Positions 1 to 5,668 of a stretch of 49,093 bases of DNA are shown in pieces. Position numbers and translations under genes: made by a program. The stretch is from Brevundimonas sp. (lineage in GTDB: Bacteria; Pseudomonadota; Alphaproteobacteria; Caulobacterales; Caulobacteraceae): positions 1 to 49,093 of the forward strand of contig NZ_JANJTL010000123.1 of the NCBI RefSeq assembly GCF_024711105.1, given 5' to 3'. Below the pieces are notes generated by a model. The model was not told where the DNA came from, did no database searches, and saw only the letters and a list, made by a program, of their open reading frames with translations. How positions within the stretch are numbered: the first letter of the stretch is position 1; every line of letters starts with the position of its first letter.

Positions 1-438
1 CTGGGACGCATCCGGCTGCCAGCCCAGCAGGGCCAGGAGCGCGACCGCCACCGCCCACGGCCACCCCCGGCCACGCGTCTCCGAGGCGAAGCCCACCGCC
101 GCCGCGGGCAACAGCAGCATCGCCATGTTGACGTAGACCGGTCCCACCGCGACCCAGCGGTGCACGCCGTCCTGTCCCGTCACGAACAGTGTGGCCCCGA
201 CCCCCAGGAGCGCCACCGGCAGGGCGATGAGTGCGGCTCTCGGCGGCGTGAACATCGCCAGGCCCGCCGCCAGCGCCCCGCCGACCGCCCAGGCCGCGAG
301 GTTCCGGCCCCACAATCCCGCCGGCACGCCGCTGCCCGCGCAGATCAGCGCCCCCAGTCCCACCGTCGCCAGCGAAAGCACGGCGAACGCCAAGAGCAGC
401 CGCCATGCTCCGTTAGACCGTCCGCTTTCCGCATTCAT
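1..438 (-). CDS. Multi-pass membrane protein, C-terminus cut by window edge
   Basis: This frame is absent from the ORF track because it has no stop inside the window. Reading the minus strand from the ATG at 438 gives 146 codons with no stop, beginning MNAESGRSNGAW. At least four hydrophobic stretches are visible (near residues 13-33, 46-62, 66-84 and 103-117), plus another near 125-140. A polar loop GQDGVHRWVAVGP lies between segments three and four. I do not recognise the family. The protein would sit in the inner membrane. It is divergent from kynA with about 97 bp between the two starts. The plus-strand ORFs over this stretch (160-615, 191-526) look like shadows. Confidence 0.7.
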   Translation of the reverse strand, partial: MNAESGRSNGAWRLLLAFAVLSLATVGLGALICAGSGVPAGLWGRNLAAWAVGGALAAGLAMFTPPRAALIALPVALLGVGATLFVTGQDGVHRWVAVGPVYVNMAMLLLPAAAVGFASETRGRGWPWAVAVALLALLGWQPDASQ

Positions 439-535
439 GCCTGCGCCTCCCGCACCCGCAGGGACCTTAGGTCAAGCGTTGGGGCCGTCCACACAGGGTG
501 TGTGCAGGCTGCGCCATTTCGCCTAAACGAGCGGC

Positions 536-1324
536 ATGAGCGACATGACCTACGCCCGCTACCTGACGCTGGATCAGGTGCTGACGGCGCAGAATCCGCT
601 GAGCGACCAGCATGACGAGATGCTGTTCGTCATCATCCACCAGACCAAGGAGCTGTGGCTCAAGCAGATCCTGCACGAGATCGGCCTGGCCAAGCGGCTG
701 ATCCGCCGAGGCGACCTGGTCCCGGCCTACAAGTCCCTGGCGCGGGTGAGCCGGATCCAAGCGGTGATGACCCAGAGCTGGGACATCCTGTCGACGATGA
801 CACCGGCGGACTATCTCAAGTTCCGCGACCGGCTGGGCGCCTCCTCGGGTTTCCAGAGCGACCAGTTCCGCAAGCTGGAATACCTGCTGGGGCTCAAGGA
901 CCGCGCCTTCCTGCGCCATCACGAGGACCGCCCCGCCGCCCACGCCGGCCTGGTCGAGGCGCTCGAGCAGCCCAGCCTCTATGACGACGCGCTGCATCAG
1001 CTCGCCGCCCACGGCGTGGAGGTGCCGCCCGACGTGCTGAACCGCGATGTGACCGAACGCTACCAGCCGCACCCAGGCGTCGAGGCCGCCTGGCTTACCG
1101 TCTATCGCGACACCACACGCCACTGGGACCTGTACCAGCTGGCCGAAAAGCTGGTGGACCTCGACGACGCCCTGATCACCTGGCGGCACAAGCACGTCCT
1201 GACCGTCGAGCGTATCATCGGCATGAAGACGGGCACCGGCGGCACTCCGGGCGTGGCCTATCTGGCCAAGACGCTCGAGCGCCGCTGCTTCCCCGAGCTC
1301 TGGTCCCTGAGGACGGCGCTTTGA
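536..1324 (+). CDS. kynA: Tryptophan 2,3-dioxygenase
   Basis: Heme enzyme of the cytosol that opens the indole ring of L-tryptophan to give N-formylkynurenine, the first step of the kynurenine pathway. At 262 aa it has the usual bacterial length. The N-terminus TYARYLTLDQVLTAQ, the block DEMLFVIIHQTKELWLKQ (the active-site His region) and GASSGFQSDQFRKLEYLLG are all hallmarks of the family. A C-terminal GTGGTPGVAYL segment forms the substrate loop. The stop overlaps the TTG start of the next gene (TTGA), which implies translational coupling in a three-gene operon. No formamidase (kynB) gene lies in the window. Confidence 0.96.
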   Translation: MSDMTYARYLTLDQVLTAQNPLSDQHDEMLFVIIHQTKELWLKQILHEIGLAKRLIRRGDLVPAYKSLARVSRIQAVMTQSWDILSTMTPADYLKFRDRLGASSGFQSDQFRKLEYLLGLKDRAFLRHHEDRPAAHAGLVEALEQPSLYDDALHQLAAHGVEVPPDVLNRDVTERYQPHPGVEAAWLTVYRDTTRHWDLYQLAEKLVDLDDALITWRHKHVLTVERIIGMKTGTGGTPGVAYLAKTLERRCFPELWSLRTAL

Positions 1325-2499
1325 GCTTCAAGCGACTGTTCTCGAAGGCGCTCGCCGCTGCGCCGGGCCGGCTGCATTTCGCCGCCCACAGCCATCACCT
1401 GTGGCCCGACGCCAGCTTCGACGGCCACATGCAGGCCTGGACCGACGGGATCGAGCTGGCTGACACCAAGTGGGACAAGGTCTTCTCCGAGGTCATCCCG
1501 GAGGCGCAAGGCCACGTCTGCCGCGAGCTCGGCCTGCCGAACCCTGCGGAAATCGTCTTCTCGTCGAACACCCACGACTTCCTGATCCGCCTCCTGTCCG
1601 CCTTGCCGGGGCGGCCCGTGCGCGTGCTGACCACCGACGGGGAGTTCCACTCCCTGCGCCGCCAGGCCGCGCGCTGGGAGGAGGCCGGTGACGCCGTCGT
1701 CACCCGCGTTCCGCTTGAGCCGCGCGACACGCTCGCCGACCGCTTCCTGGCCGAGGCCGGGAAGGGCGGTCACGACCTGATCGTCGTCAGCCACGTCTTC
1801 TTCCGAGCCGGCCTGATCTTCGAGCGCGTCGCCGAGCTCGCCGCCCTGGCCCGGCCCGAGGGCCCCTGGGTGCTACTCGACGGCTACCACGGCTTCATGG
1901 CGGTCGAGACCGACCTCAGCCCGGCGGCCGACCGGCTCTTCTACGTCGGCGGCGGCTACAAATACGCCATGGCCGGCGAGGGCGCGGCCTTCCTGCGCGC
2001 GCCGCGCGGCTTCGGCGAGCGGCCCGTCCTGACCGGCTGGTTCGCCGAGTTCGGCGACCTCCAGGGCCCGCCCGGCGGCGTCGGCTACACCACCGACGGC
2101 GGCAGGTTCTGGGGCGCGACCTTCGATCCCTCCGGCCTCTATCGCTTCAACGCCGTGCGCCGGATGCTGGACGCCGAGGGCCTGACCACCGCCGCCGTCT
2201 CGGCCCACGCCGATGGCCTGATGGCCCGCTTCGAGCAGGCGGTCCGCTCAGGCGAGGCCGGGCCGCTGGCGGACGCCGAGATTCTCAATCCCACCGGCCC
2301 CGGGCCCCACGCCCGCTTCCTGGCGCTGCGCCATCCGCAGGCGCAGGGCTGGAAGAAGACGCTGCTGGCCCACGGCGTGGTCACCGACGTGCGCGACGAC
2401 GTCATCCGCTTCGGCTTCGGCCTCTATCAGGACGCGGCCGACGTAGCCGCCCTGACCGCCGCCTGCCGGCGCGTCCTCACTCAAGGAGATCCCCGATGA
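1321..2499 (+). CDS. kynU: Kynureninase-like PLP enzyme (aminotransferase class V fold)
   Basis: A 392-aa fold-type I PLP protein. LLDGYHGF carries the Asp that would contact the pyridine nitrogen, and GGGYKYAMAGEG carries the likely Schiff-base Lys. SSNTHDFL resembles the phosphate-binding region. In this position the obvious role is cleavage of kynurenine to anthranilate and alanine. The sequence is however not a textbook KynU: HFAAHSHHLWP replaces the usual N-terminal block, so another class V activity is possible. The start is TTG at 1321 inside the kynA stop, and the end overlaps the next gene by ATGA. The symbol rests mainly on fold plus operon context. Confidence 0.72.
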   Translation: MSFKRLFSKALAAAPGRLHFAAHSHHLWPDASFDGHMQAWTDGIELADTKWDKVFSEVIPEAQGHVCRELGLPNPAEIVFSSNTHDFLIRLLSALPGRPVRVLTTDGEFHSLRRQAARWEEAGDAVVTRVPLEPRDTLADRFLAEAGKGGHDLIVVSHVFFRAGLIFERVAELAALARPEGPWVLLDGYHGFMAVETDLSPAADRLFYVGGGYKYAMAGEGAAFLRAPRGFGERPVLTGWFAEFGDLQGPPGGVGYTTDGGRFWGATFDPSGLYRFNAVRRMLDAEGLTTAAVSAHADGLMARFEQAVRSGEAGPLADAEILNPTGPGPHARFLALRHPQAQGWKKTLLAHGVVTDVRDDVIRFGFGLYQDAADVAALTAACRRVLTQGDPR

Positions 2500-3932
2500 C
2501 CGAACGCCACGCCAACCTCATCGGCGGCGAGTGGGTCGAGGCCGGCGACTGGTCCGAGAACTGCAGCCCGTCGGACCTGTCTGACGTCATCGGCCTCTAC
2601 GCGCAGGGCTCGGCCGAGGACGTCGACCGCGCCGTCCAGTCCGCCCGCGCGGCGCTTCCGGCCTGGTCGCGCGATCCGCAAGCGCGCGGCGACGTGCTCG
2701 ACCGCGTCGGTGACCGGTTGATGGCCGCCCGGGACGAGCTCGGCGAACTCCTGGCCCGCGAGGAGGGCAAGACCCTGGCCGAGGGCAAGGGCGAGGTCGA
2801 ACGCGCCGCGCGCATCTTCAAATTCTTCGCCGGGGAGCCCCTGCGCTCGGGCGGCGAGCTCATCCCCGGCGCCCGTCCCGGCGTCGCGGTCGAGGCCCGG
2901 CGCGAGCCCGTCGGCGTGGTCGGCCTGATCACCCCCTGGAACTTCCCCATCGCCATCCCGGCCTGGAAGGCGGCCCCGGCGCTGGCCTACGGCAACACGG
3001 TGGTGATGAAGCCCGCCGACCTCGTCCCGGCCTCGGCCTGGGCGCTCGCTCGGATCCTCCACGAGGCCGGCGCGCCCGCCGGGGTGTTCAACCTGGTCAT
3101 GGGCCGGGGCTCCAGGGTCGGCGAGGCCCTGCTCACCCATCCGGGGATCGACGCCATCAGCTTCACCGGCAGCCAGGGCGTCGGCGGCCGCGTGGCCCAG
3201 GCCTGCGCGTCCGGCCTCAAGCGCTTCCAGCTCGAGATGGGCGGCAAGAACCCTCTGGTGGTCCTCGCTGACGCCGACCTCGACGCCGCCGTGGAGGCCG
3301 CGGTCAACGGCGCCTTCTTCGCCACCGGACAGCGCTGCACGGCCTCGTCGCGCCTCATCGTCGAAAAGGCGATCTACGCCCCGTTCGTCGACAAGGTCGC
3401 CGCGCGCATGAAGGGCCTGAAGGTCGGCCACGCGCTCGACCCGGCCACGAACATCGGCCCGGTCGTCTCCGACAGCCAGCTGAAGCAGGACCTCGACTAT
3501 GTCGATATCGGCTGCCGCGAGGGGGCCCGCCTCGTCGCCGGCGGCGAACGGCTGAACCTGGACAAGGACGGCTACTACCTGTCGCCCGCCCTCTTCGCCG
3601 ACGCCTCCAACGACATGCGGATCGCCCGCGAGGAAATCTTCGGACCGGTCGCGGTGGCCATCGCGGCGGACAATCCCGACCACGCGCTCCAGCTCGCCAA
3701 CGACACCGAGTTCGGCCTGTCGGCCGGCGTCTTCACCACCTCGCTGAAGCAGGCTGAGCGCTTCAAGCGCGAGCTGCAGGCGGGCATGGTCATGGTCAAT
3801 CTGCCGACCGCCGGCGTCGACCTCAACGCCCCCTTCGGCGGCACCAAGGGCTCAAGCTTCGGCCCGCGCGAGCAGGGCCCCTACGCGCGCGAGTTCTATA
3901 CGAAGATCAAGACGGCCTATGTGTCGGCCTAG
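2496..3932 (+). CDS. NAD(P)-dependent aldehyde dehydrogenase, ketoglutarate-semialdehyde-DH-like
   Basis: A 478-aa ALDH superfamily enzyme. Visible motifs are PWNFPIAIPAWK (cofactor site), FTGS, the general-base block ELEMGGKNP-like (QLEMGGKNPLVV), GQRCTASSR with the catalytic Cys, and EEIFGPV. The C-terminal PFGGTKGSSFGPREQGPYA is typical of the alpha-ketoglutarate semialdehyde dehydrogenase (YcbD/GucD-like) branch. It overlaps kynU by ATGA and is surely co-transcribed. The substrate in this operon is unknown: kynurenine to anthranilate needs no aldehyde oxidation, so it may act on a side product or a downstream intermediate. Confidence 0.9.
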   Translation: MTERHANLIGGEWVEAGDWSENCSPSDLSDVIGLYAQGSAEDVDRAVQSARAALPAWSRDPQARGDVLDRVGDRLMAARDELGELLAREEGKTLAEGKGEVERAARIFKFFAGEPLRSGGELIPGARPGVAVEARREPVGVVGLITPWNFPIAIPAWKAAPALAYGNTVVMKPADLVPASAWALARILHEAGAPAGVFNLVMGRGSRVGEALLTHPGIDAISFTGSQGVGGRVAQACASGLKRFQLEMGGKNPLVVLADADLDAAVEAAVNGAFFATGQRCTASSRLIVEKAIYAPFVDKVAARMKGLKVGHALDPATNIGPVVSDSQLKQDLDYVDIGCREGARLVAGGERLNLDKDGYYLSPALFADASNDMRIAREEIFGPVAVAIAADNPDHALQLANDTEFGLSAGVFTTSLKQAERFKRELQAGMVMVNLPTAGVDLNAPFGGTKGSSFGPREQGPYAREFYTKIKTAYVSA

Positions 3933-4004
3933 GGCGTAGGGCTTGGATGGTAGGGCTTGGGGGGCCGGCCGCTGTGCGGCGCTTCGCTAAGCCCTAAGCC
4001 CTAG
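3929..4004. repeat. Inverted repeat between convergent genes, built of TAGGGCTT units
   Basis: The left arm CTAGGGCGTAGGGCTTGG (3929-3946) matches the reverse complement of the right arm CTAAGCCCTAAGCCCTAG (3987-4004) at 16 of 18 positions. A third TAGGGCTTGG copy lies at 3951-3960. The left arm overlaps the stop codon of the aldehyde dehydrogenase gene and the right arm contains the stop codon of the entericidin gene. It can form a large stem-loop between convergent genes, so a bidirectional terminator or transcription barrier is plausible. There is no T-tract. Confidence 0.6.
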
Positions 4005-4138
4005 TTCCGCACATCCTCCGCCGTCTCGGCGACCGCCTCGCCTGCGGCCTCGACGTCGCGGCCGATGCCGGCGACGGTGTTGCAGGCCGAGACCAGTAAC
4101 GCCGACGCGGCGGCGGCGAGAACCAGGATCTTGCGCAT
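4001..4138 (-). CDS. Entericidin-family small lipoprotein, copy 1
   Basis: Too short for the ORF track. Reads MRKILVLAAAASALLVSACNTVAG..., 45 aa, with a lipobox LVSAC and the CNTVAGIGRDV core characteristic of entericidin A/B-type membrane lipoproteins. After signal peptidase II cleavage only about 27 residues remain, mostly an Ala/Glu/Val amphipathic segment. A clear ribosome site (GGAGGAC) precedes the ATG, and an exact EcfG promoter lies just upstream. A close paralogue is at 5465-5602. Family members are stress-induced envelope lipoproteins (bacteriolytic in E. coli); here the function is inferred. Confidence 0.88.
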   Translation of the reverse strand: MRKILVLAAAASALLVSACNTVAGIGRDVEAAGEAVAETAEDVRN

Positions 4139-4163
4139 GGGATGTCCTCCGTAAGGCTGGAAT

Positions 4164-4188
4164 AACGGCCAAGCTTAGCCGCGGTTCC
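4164..4188 (-). promoter_or_regulatory. EcfG-type promoter for entericidin copy 1
   Basis: On the minus strand, GGAAC (4188-4184), 16 nt, CGTT (4167-4164). This matches the alphaproteobacterial general-stress sigma consensus exactly. The -10 ends 26 nt before the ATG of the entericidin gene. Confidence 0.82.
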
Positions 4189-4203
4189 GGTCCCGGAGAA
4201 GCG

Positions 4204-4737
4204 TCAGGCGCCCTGCCCGCCCGCGGCGATGTCGCGGCAGGCCGTGACGAAGTTCGCCAGGGTCTCGGCGTCCGGCGCCTCATAGGGGCCGGCCTGCTGC
4301 GTCCCGTAGAGCGCCGAGATGTCCTCCGTCCGCGGCAGCCGGTCCAGCAGCATGGGATCGATGGCGGCTTCCGCGCGCACGCCCAGTCCCTCGGCCAGGG
4401 TGTCCGCGACCAGGCCGAAGGCCTCGTTGTCGACGCCCAGCGTCAGCCGCTCCTCGCTGCCGATCACGGTGAAGCCGGGCACGTTCACGGTCATCCGCGC
4501 CGGCGCCGACAGGCACGCCATGTGGAACACCTGGTTGTCGGCCTGATCCAGCAGCATCAGGGCCGAACCCTCGCCGCTCGCGATCGGCTCCCAGCGCAGA
4601 TGGGGCGCCTCGGGCGCGGCGGGAGTCTCCGGGGCGGGCGGCGCTTCGGGCGTGTCCTCGGCCCGGTCACAGCCGGTCAGCACCACGGTGGCGGCGAAGA
4701 AGGCGGCGAAGGTCCGGGCGAAATCGCGAGCGCTCAT
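4204..4737 (-). CDS. Envelope lipoprotein, function unknown
   Basis: A 177-aa protein with a signal peptide (hydrophobic residues about 8-20) ending in lipobox VLTGC, followed by a Pro/Ala/Glu-rich linker (about 25-46). The soluble domain from about residue 47 holds a GEGSALMLLDQADNQ stretch and two cysteines (MACLSAP and VTACRDIA) that could pair in the periplasm. I do not recognise the domain. A one-mismatch EcfG-like element (GTAAC-N16-CGTT, minus strand 4772-4748) lies upstream, with its -10 only 11 nt from the start. Stress regulation is therefore possible but weak. Confidence 0.75.
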   Translation of the reverse strand: MSARDFARTFAAFFAATVVLTGCDRAEDTPEAPPAPETPAAPEAPHLRWEPIASGEGSALMLLDQADNQVFHMACLSAPARMTVNVPGFTVIGSEERLTLGVDNEAFGLVADTLAEGLGVRAEAAIDPMLLDRLPRTEDISALYGTQQAGPYEAPDAETLANFVTACRDIAAGGQGA

Positions 4738-4852
4738 GGCGCTTCATAACGCGAACGCGGGCCATTGGTTACCCAAGGCTTAACGCCTGGAGAGAAGCAG
4801 GGTTAAGGCGCCGCGCAGGAGGGGAATCCGGCGCGTGTCGCCCCAATGTCTG

Positions 4853-4931
4853 ACCACGCCCTCATCTCCCGCGCAGGCCTGCGGCTTCGCCTCCGGCGCG
4901 CGGGGCCCTCTTCTCCCCTGACGGGGAGAAG
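4853..4931 (+). repeat. Left inverted repeat of the DUF559 cassette
   Basis: Runs from ACCACGCCCTCATCTCCCGC to the near-palindrome TTCTCCCCTGACGGGGAGAA. It aligns with the reverse complement of 5301-5377 along its full length, with substitutions and two one-base gaps concentrated in the middle. The inner palindrome can form a hairpin alone. Confidence 0.8.
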
Positions 4932-4945
4932 GTTAGCGTCACCGT

Positions 4946-5293
4946 ATGGTGGGGGGACGGATCAGTCGGGCTCGCGAGCTTCGACGGGAGCAAACGGCGG
5001 CCGAGCGCAGGCTTTGGTCCTGCCTTCGCGACCGTGGCCTTGGCGGGTACCGCTGGAAGCGGCAGGTCCCCATTCCGCCGTACTACGTCGACTTCCTCTC
5101 TCCTCAGATCGGTCTAGTCATCGAGGTAGACGGCGGACAACACTCGGCAGATACCCTCCGGGACGCACGCCGCACCGCGGACCTTCATGCCCGCGGCCTG
5201 CACGTCATCCGCTTCTGGAACTACGAGATCATGGAGGATCTCGACGCCGTCTGCCGCACGGTGCTCGCGGCCTGCAAACGTCTCGACCATTAA
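4946..5293 (+). CDS. DUF559 / Vsr-like endonuclease-domain protein
   Basis: A 115-aa protein of the DUF559 family, a PD-(D/E)XK-like fold related to very-short-patch repair (Vsr) endonucleases. The core is YYVDFLSPQIGLVIEVDGGQH, where the D and the E-x-D of VIEVDG would bind metal. It is followed by the typical (D)..R...L...G..VIRFWNYEIMEDLDAV ending. The N-terminal RARELRREQTAAERRLWSCLRD is the standard helix of the family. The ATG at 4946 is 15 nt inside the left repeat, and the ORF stops 8 nt before the right repeat. The biological role of the family is not established. Confidence 0.9.
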   Translation: MVGGRISRARELRREQTAAERRLWSCLRDRGLGGYRWKRQVPIPPYYVDFLSPQIGLVIEVDGGQHSADTLRDARRTADLHARGLHVIRFWNYEIMEDLDAVCRTVLAACKRLDH

Positions 5294-5300
5294 GCGAACT

Positions 5301-5377
5301 CTTCTCCCCGTCAGGGGAGAAGAAGGCTCCGCGCACCGGAGCGCAGCGAAGGTCTGCGCGGAAGATGAGGGCGTGGT
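5301..5377 (-). repeat. Right inverted repeat of the DUF559 cassette
   Basis: Begins CTTCTCCCCGTCAGGGGAGAAG, the exact reverse complement of the left inner palindrome, and ends AGATGAGGGCGTGGT, the exact reverse complement of the left outer end. The middle diverges slightly. Confidence 0.8.
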
Positions 5378-5410
5378 GCGACCTCGCCAAGCCACCGCGC
5401 CAGCGGCCCC

Positions 5411-5442
5411 AAACGAAAAAGGCCCCGCCGAAAGGCGGGGCC
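5411..5442 (-). terminator. Rho-independent terminator of the entericidin copy 2 transcript
   Basis: On the minus strand a 9-bp GC stem GGCCCCGCC/GGCGGGGCC with a four-base loop (5442-5421) is followed by CCTTTTTCGTTT. It lies about 22 nt after the entericidin stop, so it ends that gene and possibly the nepR-ecfG-phyK operon. Confidence 0.85.
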
Positions 5443-5464
5443 TGATCTGTGTCCTGACGAAGCC

Positions 5465-5602
5465 CTAGTTGGCCGCGTCCTGGGCGGTTTCCTCGACCGC
5501 CTCGCCGGCGGCTTGGACGTCGCGGCCGGCGCCGGCGACGGTGTTGCAGGCGGCCACGGCCAGGGCGGCAGCGGCGGCCATGAAAACAAACGCTTTGCGC
5601 AT
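5465..5602 (-). CDS. Entericidin-family small lipoprotein, copy 2
   Basis: Absent from the ORF track. Reads MRKAFVFMAAAAALAVAACNTVAG..., 45 aa, the same length as copy 1 at 4001-4138. The two share MRK, the lipobox Cys, CNTVAG.GRDV.AAGEAV and ETA.D, so they are recent or strongly conserved paralogues. The mature peptide is only about 27 residues behind the lipid-modified Cys. It sits immediately after phyK (47 nt) and before a strong terminator. An EcfG-like promoter with one mismatch (GGAAC-N16-CATT) overlaps the 3' end of phyK, so it could be read alone or as the last cistron of the GSR operon. Confidence 0.88.
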   Translation of the reverse strand: MRKAFVFMAAAAALAVAACNTVAGAGRDVQAAGEAVEETAQDAAN

Positions 5603-5643
5603 CGGTCGATCCTTTGCAGTTTGGGGAGGTCTGCGTCTCAGGA

Positions 5644-5668
5644 AATGCCTAGGCGGCGCCTTGGTTCC
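5644..5668 (-). promoter_or_regulatory. Possible EcfG-type promoter for entericidin copy 2 (one mismatch)
   Basis: On the minus strand, GGAAC (5668-5664), 16 nt, CATT (5647-5644). One -10 base departs from CGTT. Most of it overlaps the last codons of phyK. The -10 ends 42 nt before the entericidin ATG. Confidence 0.5.

Larger units (their letters stand above)
4853..5377. mobile_element. 525-bp cassette: DUF559 nuclease gene between ~78-bp inverted repeats
   Basis: Two long imperfect inverted repeats bracket a single small nuclease ORF with almost nothing else between them. Both start at the outside with ACCACGCCCTCATCT and end inside with the palindromic CTTCTCCCCTGACGGGGAGAAG. No transposase is present, and no convincing target-site duplication is visible in the bases flanking 4853 and 5377. 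The unit resembles a REP/MITE-like element carrying its own nuclease. Mobility is inferred from the structure alone. Confidence 0.6.

Noticed and set aside
3987-4283. 98-aa minus-strand ORF in the ORF track
   Set aside because: Out-of-frame shadow; the real gene on this strand is the 45-aa entericidin at 4001-4138.
4910-4937. Left palindrome TTCTCCCCTGACGGGGAGAA considered as a simple terminator
   Set aside because: No T-tract, it precedes a gene rather than following one on that strand, and it is part of a 78-bp repeat copied in inverted orientation at 5301-5377.
4840-5390. Target-site duplication flanking the DUF559 cassette
   Set aside because: No matching direct repeat could be read in the bases just outside 4853 and 5377.
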